Counted from the stretch's first letter, positions 8,489 to 18,253 are shown. The stretch: 54,649 nucleotides of DNA from an uncultured Pelagibacteraceae bacterium (GCA_902584915.1 CACIBQ010000002.1:1-54649); one strand, 5' to 3'. A program made the numbers and translations. The notes: generated by a model from the letters alone, not told the origin.

Positions 8489-8638
8489 TTTTAGCTCCAG
8501 TGTTACGTTATTCTCACTCTTTTATAAAATCCTTGATTTTTCAAGCTTTTTTTTTGTGTTTATAAATATTTTTCACACAACATATTGTGCTCTAAAAGTG
8601 TTGATTTTATTGATTTTTTAAATTTGATGAAAAATCCT

Positions 8639-9748
8639 TTAAAATAAACCTATATCTTTAAGATCATTAAAGGTTGCAAAAAACATTAAAGATAGCAGTA
8701 AAAACATTCCGATTCGAAAGAAACCTTCTTGTGTTTTTTGACTTAACGGTCTTCCTAAAACTTTTTCAAATCCATAGAACATTAAATGTCCTCCATCTAA
8801 CATTGGGATCGGAAATAAATTAATTAAACCAAGGCTAATCGAAATATAGGCCATCATGCTTAAAAATGGGATTATTCCAAATTCTGCAACTTGACCTGAA
8901 ATTTTTGCTATTCTTATAGGACCACCTAACTGAGAACTATCACCTTTTCCTATTAACATAGATGCTAAGTATTTTAGTGAAGATGTTGTTACAAAATAGA
9001 CCTCACTAACAGATTGAATTAATGCTTTTGCAGGACCTAATTTTACATGGTTAATTTCATTGTTATATGGACTTAGTTTAATTCCAACCATTCTTTTATT
9101 AATTTTATTTCCAAGATTATCTTCTGAAGGAACTATATTTGGTTTTACTTTAAATAGTTTTTGTTGGTCATATCTTGAAACTTTAAAATCTACATATTCC
9201 GAAGTAGACATTGCAATATATTTTGAAACATCCAAAATACTTTCTACTTTATTATCGTCTATTTCTAAAATAATATCATTCTTCATTAATCCGGCTGCTT
9301 CGGCTGGGCTATCTTTTAGCACTTCGTCTATTACAGCTGGAGTAAAATCTTTACCAACAAACATATAAATCGATAAAAAAATCACTATAGCTAATAAAAA
9401 ATTAGCTAAAGGTCCACCGAATACTATTAAAGATCTTTGATATAGTGGTTTAGTTACAAACAGTTTCTCTTGGTCTTCTTTGTTATATTTTTTTAATAAT
9501 TCTTCTTGGTCAGCTTGAGAAAAAACATTTCTGTCTCCAAAAAATTTTACGTAACCTCCAAGTGGTATCCAACATATTTTCCAGCGAGTTCCTGATTTAT
9601 CATTCCAACCAAAAATTTCTTGGCCAAAACCAATTGAAAAATCGGTAACTCCTACTCCATATTTTTTTGCAAAATAATAGTGACCATATTCATGAATAAA
9701 CACGACAACAAGAATTAAAATTATGAAAGGTATGATAAAATTAAACAT
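8639..9748 (-). CDS. rseP: Site-2 protease RseP
   Basis: A 369-residue intramembrane zinc metalloprotease. The metal site HEYGH is at residues 19-23 in the first membrane helix, and the second ligand site NLFPIPMLDGGH (D318) lies in the C-terminal helix pair. One PDZ domain (about 135-205) lies between, whereas E. coli RseP has two. The family cleaves anti-sigma factors and signal-peptide remnants. The usual neighbours (dxr, bamA) are absent here; it follows the iron alcohol dehydrogenase by 62 bp on the same strand. Confidence 0.92.
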   Translation of the reverse strand: MFNFIIPFIILILVVVFIHEYGHYYFAKKYGVGVTDFSIGFGQEIFGWNDKSGTRWKICWIPLGGYVKFFGDRNVFSQADQEELLKKYNKEDQEKLFVTKPLYQRSLIVFGGPLANFLLAIVIFLSIYMFVGKDFTPAVIDEVLKDSPAEAAGLMKNDIILEIDDNKVESILDVSKYIAMSTSEYVDFKVSRYDQQKLFKVKPNIVPSEDNLGNKINKRMVGIKLSPYNNEINHVKLGPAKALIQSVSEVYFVTTSSLKYLASMLIGKGDSSQLGGPIRIAKISGQVAEFGIIPFLSMMAYISISLGLINLFPIPMLDGGHLMFYGFEKVLGRPLSQKTQEGFFRIGMFLLLSLMFFATFNDLKDIGLF

Positions 9749-9810
9749 ACTATATTTTTAATATAAGTTTATTTTTTAGCAATGTGTTATTTTTTACCAA
9801 TTTAATCATA

Positions 9811-10974
9811 TTAAAACAATATTCCCTGCATACTATGTTTATACATTAATCTCATATCATCAATTGTTAATTTTTTTGGATTTCCACCTGTAGATGGGTC
9901 TTCTAATGCCATTTTTGACAATCTTTCAATGTCAAAATCTTTCTCTTGTATAACTTCTGATAATTTATGAGGAATTTTTAATTCTTTTCTTAAATTTAAA
10001 ACCCAATCCATAAACCCATTAAATGATTTATCTTTTAATTCTAAATAATCACAAATTTTAATTATTTTTTGTTCAATTTCTCCTTTATTAAAACTCAAAA
10101 CATATGGCATAAATATTGCATTTGATAAACCATGATGAATATTGTTTAGTGCATTTATTGGATGGCTTAAGGAGTGAATTGCACCTAAACCTTTCTGAAA
10201 AGCTGTAGAACCCATGCTAGCAGCAGTTAACATATTCATTCTTGCTTCTAAATCATTTCCATTTTTTACAGCTCTAATTAACCATTTATTAATTAATCTC
10301 ATTCCTTCTAAAGCAATTCCATCAGCCATTGGATGAAATCCGGGAGCACAATATGCCTCGAGATTATGGGCTAAAGCATCCATACCTGTGGCTGCAGTAA
10401 TATTTGCTGGTAAATCTAAAGTTAAAATTGGATCTAGAATTACAATCGAAGGTAAAAATTTTGGATGAAATATAATTTTTTTTTCTCCAATATCTTCATT
10501 TAATATTACTGAAGCTCTTCCAGTTTCAGAACCTGTGCCAGCAGTAGTTGGAACCGCAATAATTGGTGCAATAGTATCAGAATTTGCTTTAGACCAATTA
10601 TCACCTATATCTTCAAAGTCCCAAATAGATAAAGTTTGGCCAGACATAAATGCAATAGCTTTTCCAACATCTAAACCGCTGCCTCCTCCAAATGCAATTA
10701 CACCGTTACATTTATTTTTTTTAAAAAATTCTACACCTTCAACAACATTTGTGCCTGTGGGATTTCCAACTACATTAGAGAAAACTTCTACTGCTATGTT
10801 TTCATTTTTTAGCAATGATACTGCATCTAATATAATTTTGCTTTTGGCTAAACCATTGTCAGTGACTAATAATGGTTTGTTAATATTTAATTTTTTACAG
10901 GCTGAGCCTAAATCTTTTATTCTATTTTCACCCACCCACATGGTAGTTGGATAGTTCCAATTATAATTTTGCAT
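9811..10974 (-). CDS. Iron-containing alcohol dehydrogenase
   Basis: A 387-residue group III alcohol dehydrogenase. GGGSGLDVGKA (96-106) binds the NAD(P) diphosphate, PTTAGTGSE is at 142-150, and the metal ligands D199, H203, H267 and H281 lie in DALAHNLEAY, GAIHSLSH and HHG motifs. The family oxidises short alcohols or reduces aldehydes; the substrate is unknown. It begins 25 bp after thiV on the same strand with no visible terminator between, so it probably shares the thiV transcript. Confidence 0.9.
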   Translation of the reverse strand: MQNYNWNYPTTMWVGENRIKDLGSACKKLNINKPLLVTDNGLAKSKIILDAVSLLKNENIAVEVFSNVVGNPTGTNVVEGVEFFKKNKCNGVIAFGGGSGLDVGKAIAFMSGQTLSIWDFEDIGDNWSKANSDTIAPIIAVPTTAGTGSETGRASVILNEDIGEKKIIFHPKFLPSIVILDPILTLDLPANITAATGMDALAHNLEAYCAPGFHPMADGIALEGMRLINKWLIRAVKNGNDLEARMNMLTAASMGSTAFQKGLGAIHSLSHPINALNNIHHGLSNAIFMPYVLSFNKGEIEQKIIKICDYLELKDKSFNGFMDWVLNLRKELKIPHKLSEVIQEKDFDIERLSKMALEDPSTGGNPKKLTIDDMRLMYKHSMQGILF

Positions 10975-10999
10975 AAAATCAATTCTGTAATTAAGAATA

Positions 11000-12448
11000 T
11001 TATTTTCTTATACCATAATCTTTAATTTTCCATACAGTTAAAGGAACGAATGTTGCAACTATAAATGAGGAAAATAATAATGATTGAGAGATAAAATCTG
11101 GAAACATATTGGTTGGAAAAATAATTCCAACTAATATTGATTTTGAAAAATCTGTACTTGGAAATAATAAAAATCCCATCATCAAACCAAATAAAATTGA
11201 AACGTAAGCTTTTTTTTCACTAAATTTTTTATAATAAAATCCATAAAAAACACTCATCACTGCTGCACAACACAATAAGTCTGCAAGTAAAAACAAATAC
11301 AATATACTTAATCCTTTTGAAGCTATTAGAAATGCAATAATCGATAATAAAATAATTATTTGTTTTGAAAAATTAAGATAATCTTTTTTACCTTTAAACA
11401 CTTTGTTTCCATCTACTACGATCAAGCTTGATATTGCATTAATTAATGTATCAATGCTGCTAACTGTTAATGAAATAGCTAAGATAATAATTATTATAGA
11501 TAATTGCGCGCCATTTTCTTTTAATATTAGCGAAAAGAAAGCAAGATCAGGTATTACCGTTTCGTTTTGAGAAACTGCAATTAGTCCGGAAAACCCCATT
11601 AAAAAAACTATTGGTAAGATTATTAAAAAAGAAAAAATTAAACTTTTTTTTAATACTTCATAATTTTTAGCTGCATAAACTCTTTGCCAATTCCCTTGAT
11701 GAAATAAATTTGTAGCAGCAACTGCTATGAAAAAAGTTAATCCAGCAGTAAAATTTGGTAAGTATTTTGAGCTTAATAGATAAGGCTTATTTTGACTTAT
11801 ATATTCAAAATTAAAATTTCCTGAATATAAAGAAAATATATTGAAAAAAACGATTAATAATATCAATCCAAAAATTACAAACTGAATGTTGTCTGTAAAT
11901 AATGATGCTCTCAAACCACCATATAAAGTGTAAATTAAAGATGTAATTATTACTATTCCAGCCGTGATCCACAAATTTGTTCCTGAGATATACTTTACCA
12001 AAAGCGAAACTGCAGTAACTTCTGCAATTAAAAAGATTGTCATGTAGAATATGGATAAAAATAAAATAAGTTTAAATAATTTATTTCCATATCTTATTCG
12101 AATAACCTCAATTAAGGTTTTACCTTTTGAATAATTTTTTCTAAACTTTTCTCCTAGATAAATAAGTATAAATAATGGAAATGCGGTTCCTAAAGCGTAA
12201 CCAATTACCGCTCCTATGCCTCCCCATGTTGCAGCTGAGGCTGGACCAAATAATATCCAAGCACCTAAAGCTGAAGCAACTAAACTGGACGTTAATGAAA
12301 ATGTTCCTACTGATCTATTTGCTAATAAATAATTATTTATTCCTTGATACTTTTTTGAATAAATAATTCCAATTACTATGAATAATAAACTTATAACTAA
12401 AGTAATTAGTATTGAGGTGGTTTGATTTATTAAATTCAATTGATCCAT
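11000..12448 (-). CDS. thiV: Sodium:solute symporter ThiV, probable thiamin-precursor (HMP) importer
   Basis: A 482-residue SSS-family permease with about 13 hydrophobic helices. Family marks include NNYLLANRSVGTFSLTSSLVASALGAW in helices 1-2 and the GGLRASLFTDNIQ segment. The gene follows a TPP riboswitch directly. SSS genes with this control in SAR11 are named thiV, and growth work on SAR11 linked thiV to uptake of the thiamin pyrimidine precursor HMP. The assignment therefore rests on riboswitch plus family; the substrate is not read from the protein itself. It is the last-but-one gene of a long minus-strand run. Confidence 0.85.
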   Translation of the reverse strand: MDQLNLINQTTSILITLVISLLFIVIGIIYSKKYQGINNYLLANRSVGTFSLTSSLVASALGAWILFGPASAATWGGIGAVIGYALGTAFPLFILIYLGEKFRKNYSKGKTLIEVIRIRYGNKLFKLILFLSIFYMTIFLIAEVTAVSLLVKYISGTNLWITAGIVIITSLIYTLYGGLRASLFTDNIQFVIFGLILLIVFFNIFSLYSGNFNFEYISQNKPYLLSSKYLPNFTAGLTFFIAVAATNLFHQGNWQRVYAAKNYEVLKKSLIFSFLIILPIVFLMGFSGLIAVSQNETVIPDLAFFSLILKENGAQLSIIIIILAISLTVSSIDTLINAISSLIVVDGNKVFKGKKDYLNFSKQIIILLSIIAFLIASKGLSILYLFLLADLLCCAAVMSVFYGFYYKKFSEKKAYVSILFGLMMGFLLFPSTDFSKSILVGIIFPTNMFPDFISQSLLFSSFIVATFVPLTVWKIKDYGIRK

Positions 12449-12450
12449 TT

Positions 12451-12512
12451 TCTCCCTTTCTGAATTACCGGACAGGTTCTAAGGGTATTTCTCAGCCTTA
12501 AGTGGCACCCCA
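12451..12512 (-). promoter_or_regulatory. TPP riboswitch (THI element) controlling thiV
   Basis: Read on the minus strand, the segment contains in order GGGGTGCC, GGCTGAGAAATACCC, GAACCTG, CCGGTAAT and AAGGGAGA. These are the conserved THI-box blocks that bind the pyrimidine and diphosphate ends of TPP. The last block is also the Shine-Dalgarno region of thiV, so control is probably translational, by hiding the ribosome site when TPP is present. It begins only about four bases after the stop of the upstream ABC permease, and its P4/P5 arm is minimal. Confidence 0.93.
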
Positions 12513-12515
12513 TTT

Positions 12516-13283
12516 TTAACTCTTTATTGTATATCCTTTCTTAAGAACATATGCGACAACAGAAATGCAAGCTACTAAAAAGAAAATCATTGATCCTATA
12601 CTTATCCAAATATTAAAATCTGATGATCCATAGAAAGCAAATCTTAAACCGTTAATTAAATAAACCACTGGATTAAAGTAGGTAACTGTCTGCCAAAATG
12701 GTGGTAGCATATCTAATGAGTATAAACTTCCTCCTAAAAATACCATTGGAGTAATAACTAATGTTGGAATAATCGACATCTGTTCAAAATTAGAACTCAA
12801 TAAACCAATTAAAAATCCGAACAATGCAAAGGTAATTGCAACAAGTACAAGTAAAAATATCATTAATAAAGGATGTAAAATTGAAACCTCGACAAAAAAA
12901 TTTGATGTTAATAAAATAACAACTCCAATAACAAGTGTTTTAGTTGCTCCAGCACCTACAAATGCAAGTACCATTTCAAAAGTTGATATCGGAGCTGCCA
13001 GTATTTCATAAAGTGATCCATTAAATTTAGGGAAAAATATCCCAAAGGAAGTGTTACTAATCGCCTGTGTTAATAGTGTTAACATAATTAAACCTGGTAC
13101 TATGTAAGATCCATAGCTGATACCATCTATGTTTTGCACATAATTTCCAATTACTGAACCAAAGACAATAAAATAAAGTGAGGTTGATAGTACTGGAGAA
13201 ATTAAAGATTGTAACAATGTTCTTCTAAATCGATCCATTTCGTGAAGATAAATTGCTCTGAAACCGTAATAATTAATTATCAT
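12516..13283 (-). CDS. ABC-2 type exporter permease
   Basis: A 255-residue permease with six hydrophobic segments and the ABC-2 pattern: the [20 protein letters not shown] opening, an [13 protein letters not shown] second segment, and [20 protein letters not shown] before the last loop, as in YadH/NodJ-type exporters. With the ATPase upstream it forms an export system of unknown substrate. Its start overlaps the ATPase end by 11 bp. Confidence 0.88.
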   Translation of the reverse strand: MIINYYGFRAIYLHEMDRFRRTLLQSLISPVLSTSLYFIVFGSVIGNYVQNIDGISYGSYIVPGLIMLTLLTQAISNTSFGIFFPKFNGSLYEILAAPISTFEMVLAFVGAGATKTLVIGVVILLTSNFFVEVSILHPLLMIFLLVLVAITFALFGFLIGLLSSNFEQMSIIPTLVITPMVFLGGSLYSLDMLPPFWQTVTYFNPVVYLINGLRFAFYGSSDFNIWISIGSMIFFLVACISVVAYVLKKGYTIKS

Positions 13284-14208
13284 TATTTTCCTTTACCAAC
13301 GTAACAAATATTTTTTCTAAAGTACTTTCTTCTGTTTTAAGATCTTTAAGTTTCAATCCTTGATCTCTTAAATCTTGAAGCAAGTTAGTTATCCCAGTTC
13401 TTTGTTTTTGTGTGTCATATGAGTAAGTAATTGATAGTTTGTTGTTACTCAATTCAAGATCATATTTCATTAGACTCTCTGGGATAACTTCAGCCTTCTC
13501 GTGTAAATCAATTCTTAATTTTTTTCTTCCCATTTTACTTAACAAATCTTTTTTTTGATCAACAACAATAATTTCTCCATGATTAATAACTGCAACTCTA
13601 TCTGCAATAGCCTCCGCTTCTTCAATGTAATGAGTTGTTAAAATTATAGTCACACCATTTTCTCTTAATCTTTCTACTACTTTCCACATATCTTTTCTTA
13701 GTTCTACATCAACGCCAGCTGTTGGTTCGTCTAAGAATAAAATTGAAGGCTCATGAGATAGAGCTTTTGCAATAAGTACTCGCCTTTTCATTCCGCCTGA
13801 TAATTGTCTTAGGATGTCATCTTTTTTATCCCATAAATATAAATCCTTCAAAATTTTTTCAACATATTGAGCGTTTGGTGCTTTACCATAAAGACCTCTT
13901 GTATAGGAAACGTTATTAAATACTGTTTCAAAATTTTCTAAAGTTAACTCTTGAGGTACTAAACCAATTTTAGATCTTGTTTCTCTATAATTTTTTATAA
14001 TATCAAAACCGTCCACATTAACTTCTCCAGATGAAGGTGTAACAATTCCACATATAATACTAATTAAAGTTGTTTTACCTGCACCATTGGGTCCTAACAT
14101 TGCAATAATTTCACCTTTTTTTATATCAAGGCTAACATCTTTTAACGCTTGTAATCCATTACTATAAGTTTTTGATAATTTATTAATTGAAATTAAATTT
14201 TGAGTCAT
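13273..14208 (-). CDS. ABC-2 type exporter ATPase
   Basis: A 311-residue ATPase with Walker A GPNGAGKT (39-46), a Q-loop VPQELTLE, the signature LSGGMKRR and Walker [13 protein letters not shown]. The C-terminal extension of about 90 residues is typical of YadG/CcmA-type exporters. It partners the downstream permease. The start shares a base with the stop of the CsiD-like gene (TAATG), so the oxygenase and exporter are translationally coupled. Confidence 0.9.
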   Translation of the reverse strand: MTQNLISINKLSKTYSNGLQALKDVSLDIKKGEIIAMLGPNGAGKTTLISIICGIVTPSSGEVNVDGFDIIKNYRETRSKIGLVPQELTLENFETVFNNVSYTRGLYGKAPNAQYVEKILKDLYLWDKKDDILRQLSGGMKRRVLIAKALSHEPSILFLDEPTAGVDVELRKDMWKVVERLRENGVTIILTTHYIEEAEAIADRVAVINHGEIIVVDQKKDLLSKMGRKKLRIDLHEKAEVIPESLMKYDLELSNNKLSITYSYDTQKQRTGITNLLQDLRDQGLKLKDLKTEESTLEKIFVTLVKENNDN

Positions 14209-15122
14209 TAATTGAAAAAAGTACCTCTAATTCTTAAAAGTTCTCTACTTAATTTAGGATTTTCTTTAAAAGGTTTTCTTCCATGAAGCCAGAAATAATT
14301 ATTAGCTACAACACATGATCCAACTGGTAGAGTTATTATTATTTTATTTTTACTACTTTCCAATGAAGTAGATAATTTTTGTAAAAATAATCCTTGTTCC
14401 ATATTTTTTGGTTCAGGAAATTGATCAATGTATGAAATTTGTGGTAAACCATTTTCATCTTCTGAAAAAACTGGATGTTCAACTTTATAATCTACATTCT
14501 TACTTTTGGGAGATCCCCATGAAAAATTTTTTCTTCCTATAGGATCTTTAGATAAATTATTTAATTCTTCCCAATCGTCTAGATGAAGAAAAACACTTTC
14601 TCCTCCTTCAACATTTTCCTCTTCCAGTTTTGACATTAAAAGCCAATCTGTTTTTTCTTTTACATATGTTCCATCAGTATGAAGATCCATATTTATATAA
14701 GCTTTCCTTAAATAACTGTCTGAATTATCAACATGTTTTACATGAAATCTTGCATAATATTTTGCAGCCATTGAGTCATGATTTGGATTTCCAATTAGGT
14801 GTGCTATTGCTGTAGATAATTTAACCATAAATTTTTGATCAATAAGTGAATGGCTATTTTTTGGAGAAACTATAAAACAGCCTGTTTCTCTATCTTTAAG
14901 TATTTGATTTATAAAATCACTCAATTTATTAGAAGTAAAAATGTTTAAGTCGTTAGCTATGGTAAATCTTGAAAAAGGCTTATATTCAAGGGTTAAAATA
15001 TCAAACTTTTTGAAATCAAAAGCAAGTTTTTCAAAAATATGATCTTCAAGTTTAATATTTATTATTCTTTTTGACTGGTCATGATAATTTATTTCAAAAC
15101 CATCTATTTTTTCTAGATTCAT
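14208..15122 (-). CDS. glaH: CsiD/GlaH-like 2-oxoglutarate oxygenase (glutarate 2-hydroxylase family)
   Basis: A 304-residue Fe(II)/2-oxoglutarate dioxygenase with close CsiD resemblance throughout. It has [31 protein letters not shown], the metal motif LHTDGTYV (H148, D150), [13 protein letters not shown], and [10 protein letters not shown] with the third ligand H280; basic residues near 293-299 are suitable for 2-oxoglutarate. CsiD converts glutarate to L-2-hydroxyglutarate in lysine degradation. The partner oxidase LhgO and upstream lysine genes are not here; instead the gene is coupled to an ABC exporter. Family membership is firm, the exact substrate less so. Confidence 0.85.
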   Translation of the reverse strand: MNLEKIDGFEINYHDQSKRIINIKLEDHIFEKLAFDFKKFDILTLEYKPFSRFTIANDLNIFTSNKLSDFINQILKDRETGCFIVSPKNSHSLIDQKFMVKLSTAIAHLIGNPNHDSMAAKYYARFHVKHVDNSDSYLRKAYINMDLHTDGTYVKEKTDWLLMSKLEEENVEGGESVFLHLDDWEELNNLSKDPIGRKNFSWGSPKSKNVDYKVEHPVFSEDENGLPQISYIDQFPEPKNMEQGLFLQKLSTSLESSKNKIIITLPVGSCVVANNYFWLHGRKPFKENPKLSRELLRIRGTFFN

Positions 15123-15146
15123 AAGTTCATTAAATTATAAGTATAT

Positions 15147-15419
15147 TTAATTTTCAAGTATTTTCGTTTTAGCTTTCTCAAATTCTTCTTTAGTTAATGC
15201 TCCAGATTTATAAAGATCATTCAATTTTTCTAACTCATAAGTCAGTTTACTGTTGTTTATAGTGTTATCTATACTATCTGTATCATTTTGATCTTCTTCC
15301 TGTTTTTCAATTTTATTATCATTTTTTGCATTAAAACCTTTCATAATAGATCTGGCTCCTATGTAAATTACGACGGCCATAGCAGATAAAGATAATGTGT
15401 AAAAAATTATTGTAGACAT
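15147..15419 (-). CDS. Small membrane protein with C-terminal SHOCT domain
   Basis: A 90-residue protein. One membrane helix (about 5-25) is followed by an acidic, Asn-rich linker and a C-terminal SHOCT motif, LEKLNDLYKSGALTKEEFEKAKTKIL. SHOCT domains occur at the ends of many membrane proteins and probably mediate assembly. No specific function can be given. It lies between the MFS gene (8 bp) and the CsiD-like gene (24 bp). Confidence 0.8.
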   Translation of the reverse strand: MSTIIFYTLSLSAMAVVIYIGARSIMKGFNAKNDNKIEKQEEDQNDTDSIDNTINNSKLTYELEKLNDLYKSGALTKEEFEKAKTKILEN

Positions 15420-15427
15420 AAGTTAAT

Positions 15428-16606
15428 TTAATTTTTTTGCTTCAAACTTTTTCGATCCGCATTTATTATTGATAAAACAATTAGGATTAAAAAAGGAATA
15501 CATAATAAATTTACTGCTTTCCAACTAGTCATGGAAATTAGTATTCCTGCTGACAAACTTGCTACAGCCATAGAAGAAAAAACTAGCAAATCATTAAATC
15601 CTTGAGCTTTAAACTTTTCTTCAGGTTTGTAAGTTGTAACCAACAAGCTAGTTCCAGATATAAATAAAAAATTCCATCCAATTCCTAAAAAAATTAAGCT
15701 GATAAAATAATTTAAAAAAGATGGTTCAAAAAAACTCATTAAGATTGTTAATATACAAAATAAAACGCCAACATACATCATATTACTATAGCCAAACTTT
15801 TTGATTAAATTTCCAGTAAATAGTGATGGTAAAAACATTGCTAAAACATGAAATTGTAGCACTATACCTGTTTTTTCTAAACTTAAGTGATGCACAATAT
15901 GCATACTTATTGGCGTTGCTGTCATTAAAAAAGACATTATCGCATAAGCAAAAGCTGCTGAGGTAATTGCTTGTAAAAATTTTGGATCAGAAAGAAATTC
16001 TAAATAATTCCTAGATTTATTTTCTTCATTAGAAACAAAAGAAACTTCGCTAATGTCTCTAAAAAAAAATAATAAAAATGAAGGTACTAATGTTAAAATT
16101 GCTAAAGTTAAATAAGAACCTACATATAAATAATTGCTTACAAAATCCTTTGTATAATTTGACAAACTTATACCTAGAAAAGCAGCAACAATACCGGCTA
16201 ATAATAATGATGAGATAGCTTTGGGAGCTTTTTCTTTCTCTACACTTTCAGCTGCAGCAAAACGATATTGATGTATAAAAGCCATTGTGGCACCTAAAAT
16301 AAATTTAGCGATACAAAAGATAAAAAAACTTTCTATCATTATTGCATAGGCCCCTATCAAACAAGAAATTGAACCAGCTACAGAAGCAAAGATAAATCCA
16401 AGTCTTCTTCCAATTATGCTCATTATTTTAGCAGCAAATATTGTAGCTGCAGCAGTTCCAACTACATAAATTGATGGAGGAAGTGTAGATAATGTTTTTA
16501 TGGGACTTAATTGAGATCCAATAATTCCACTTATAAAAACCGTTACAGTGGCAGCAGTAAAAGCAAATATTTGACTTGATATAAGTAAAAAAAGATTTCT
16601 ATTCAT
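15428..16606 (-). CDS. Major facilitator superfamily transporter
   Basis: A 392-residue protein with about 12 hydrophobic helices. The loop 2-3 region KIMSIIGRRLGF resembles the MFS GXXXDRXGRR motif, and the helix 4-5 region has MAFIHQYRFAAAESV. The first Met lies directly at the start of helix 1, as usual. Substrate unknown. It is 8 bp upstream of the SHOCT gene and about 60 bp downstream of aceA on the same strand. Confidence 0.85.
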   Translation of the reverse strand: MNRNLFLLISSQIFAFTAATVTVFISGIIGSQLSPIKTLSTLPPSIYVVGTAAATIFAAKIMSIIGRRLGFIFASVAGSISCLIGAYAIMIESFFIFCIAKFILGATMAFIHQYRFAAAESVEKEKAPKAISSLLLAGIVAAFLGISLSNYTKDFVSNYLYVGSYLTLAILTLVPSFLLFFFRDISEVSFVSNEENKSRNYLEFLSDPKFLQAITSAAFAYAIMSFLMTATPISMHIVHHLSLEKTGIVLQFHVLAMFLPSLFTGNLIKKFGYSNMMYVGVLFCILTILMSFFEPSFLNYFISLIFLGIGWNFLFISGTSLLVTTYKPEEKFKAQGFNDLLVFSSMAVASLSAGILISMTSWKAVNLLCIPFLILIVLSIINADRKSLKQKN

Positions 16607-16666
16607 AACTTTAATTTACACACTTATGTATTAATAGCTAATGTAAATTAATTAAATAGAATTTAA

Positions 16667-17944
16667 TTAGAACTGTTCAGATTCTGTTGAGTCTTTCATT
16701 GCTGTAGTTGAGCTTTTTCCTGAACTTATTGTATTAGATACAGCATCAAAGTAGGATGTTCCAACTTCTCTTTGATGTTTAACGCTTGTGTAACCATCTT
16801 TTTCTCTAGCAAATTCATTTTGTTGAATTTTTGAATACGCAGTCATTCCTTCTTTTTTATATTTTTCTGCTAATTCAAAGATTGCGATATTTTGTGTATG
16901 AAAACCAGCTAAAGTTATAAATTGAAATTTATAACCCATTTCACTAATTTTTTTTTGGAATTGTGCAATTTCGTCATCTGATAAATGTTTTTTCCAATTA
17001 AATGATGGAGAACAATTATATGCTAAAAGTTTTCCTGGAAATTTCTCATGAATTGCATCAGCAAACTTTTTAGCTTCTTCTAAGTTTGGAGTTGCAGTTT
17101 CACACCAAATCAAATCTGCATAAGGAGCATAGGCTAACCCTCTTGATATTGCTTGTTCAATACCATCTTTAACATAAAAGAAACCTTCTGGGGAACGCTC
17201 ACCTGTTAAAAAAGATTTATCATTTTCATCAAAGTCATTTGTAATAAGTTTTGCTGCGTTTGCATCAGTTCTTGCGAGAATAATAAGGGGAACATCCGCA
17301 ATATCTGATGCAAGTCTAGCAGCTTTTAAATTCCTAACCATTGTGCTTGTTGGAACTAAAACTTTACCACCCATGTGACCACATTTTTTTTCACTAGCTA
17401 ATTGATCTTCAAAGTGAACGCCTGCAGCACCTGCTCTAATAAATTTTTTTGTTAATTCAAATACGTTTAGAGGTCCACCAAAACCTGCTTCTCCATCAGC
17501 AATAATTGGTAACATGTAATCGGTTTTATCTTTTTCTTTCATTTGACCATCTGTTAATTCCATATGCTGTATTTGATCTGCTCTTATTAATGCATTATTC
17601 ATTGCTTCAACTAATTTTGGAGCACTATCATATGGATACAATGATTGATCTGGATACATCTCGCCAGCACTGTTTGCATCTGCTGCAACTTGCCAACCGC
17701 TAAGATAAATGGCTTTTAAACCAGCTTTAGCATGTTGGACAGCTTGATTGCCAGATAAAGAACCCAGAGTATTAATGTAAGGCTCAGTATTTAATAAAGT
17801 CCAAAGTTTTTCTGACTGTTGTTTAGCAATTGAATATTCAATTTTAATTGACCCTTTTAATCGCTCAACTTCTTCTTGTGTATAATCTCTTTTAATTCCT
17901 GCAAATCTTTTTAATTTAAATGATACGTTGCCCTCTGCTGACAT
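16667..17944 (-). CDS. aceA: Isocitrate lyase
   Basis: A 425-residue isocitrate lyase, which splits isocitrate to succinate and glyoxylate in the glyoxylate shunt. The catalytic signature KKCGHMGGK has C188; [35 protein letters not shown] and the C-terminal [24 protein letters not shown] are all conserved. The family length is about 430, so it is complete. A 53-codon ORF precedes it by 37 bp, and a divergent ScfR-type regulator with an array of TTTACAA boxes lies upstream, pointing to control by short-chain acyl or acetate status. Malate synthase is not in the window. Confidence 0.97.
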   Translation of the reverse strand: MSAEGNVSFKLKRFAGIKRDYTQEEVERLKGSIKIEYSIAKQQSEKLWTLLNTEPYINTLGSLSGNQAVQHAKAGLKAIYLSGWQVAADANSAGEMYPDQSLYPYDSAPKLVEAMNNALIRADQIQHMELTDGQMKEKDKTDYMLPIIADGEAGFGGPLNVFELTKKFIRAGAAGVHFEDQLASEKKCGHMGGKVLVPTSTMVRNLKAARLASDIADVPLIILARTDANAAKLITNDFDENDKSFLTGERSPEGFFYVKDGIEQAISRGLAYAPYADLIWCETATPNLEEAKKFADAIHEKFPGKLLAYNCSPSFNWKKHLSDDEIAQFQKKISEMGYKFQFITLAGFHTQNIAIFELAEKYKKEGMTAYSKIQQNEFAREKDGYTSVKHQREVGTSYFDAVSNTISSGKSSTTAMKDSTESEQF

Positions 17945-17981
17945 TTAATTCTCCCGATATAACTGCTGATAAAAGTTTGAC

Positions 17982-18143
17982 TTATGAGTTTTTTGTCTGA
18001 TCGCTGTTCTCGACTGAAATATCTTCCATTCCACTTGAACCCCAATCACAATGATCATCTCTTAAATAAATACCACGAGATCTATGCTCTTTTATGTCTT
18101 GCTCAGTTATTTGATTATGTGTATTTTTATTTAAATCACTCAT
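17982..18143 (-). CDS. 53-residue hypothetical protein upstream of aceA
   Basis: An ATG at 18143 opens 53 codons ending at TAA 17982, just before aceA and on its strand. The product is hydrophilic (starts MSDLNKNTHNQITEQD, then RSRGIYLRDDHCDWGSSGMEDIS) with no membrane segment. It carries a single Cys and Trp in a DDHCDWGSS segment. The composition is richer in G+C-containing codons than the surrounding spacer, which favours a real gene. The Shine-Dalgarno signal is weak. It would be co-transcribed with aceA and controlled by the operator array just upstream. Confidence 0.5.
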   Translation of the reverse strand: MSDLNKNTHNQITEQDIKEHRSRGIYLRDDHCDWGSSGMEDISVENSDQTKNS

Positions 18144-18156
18144 ATTCACTATATAA

Positions 18157-18245
18157 TTTACAACATTTACAAAATCTATAAAATTTTCAAAAATGCTTGT
18201 AAAACAACATAATTTATTGTAAATAATAATTTACAAACTTTACAA
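18157..18245. promoter_or_regulatory. Array of six TTTACAA boxes, probable ScfR/RamB operator
   Basis: TTTACAA or its complement TTGTAAA occurs at 18157-18163, 18166-18172, 18197-18203, 18217-18223, 18230-18236 and 18239-18245. Two pairs are direct repeats with a 9-bp period. The pair at 18217-18236 forms the perfect palindrome TTGTAAAT-AATA-ATTTACAA. The array fills the space between the aceA leader gene and the regulator start. RamB of actinobacteria binds related TTTGCAAA-type boxes, so autoregulation plus aceA control is likely. Confidence 0.75.
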
Positions 18246-18253
18246 ATGGTAAA

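Noticed and set aside
8520-8600. Possible HU promoter and CACAA-CATA-TTGTG palindrome
   Set aside because: The -35 and -10 candidates are wrongly spaced (about 12 bp) and the palindrome is short; in such AT-rich DNA this is not enough to call.
17506-18181. Plus-strand frames across aceA and its leader
   Set aside because: They lie opposite the clear aceA gene and the 53-codon frame, lack start signals and have His/Leu/Tyr-rich antisense composition.
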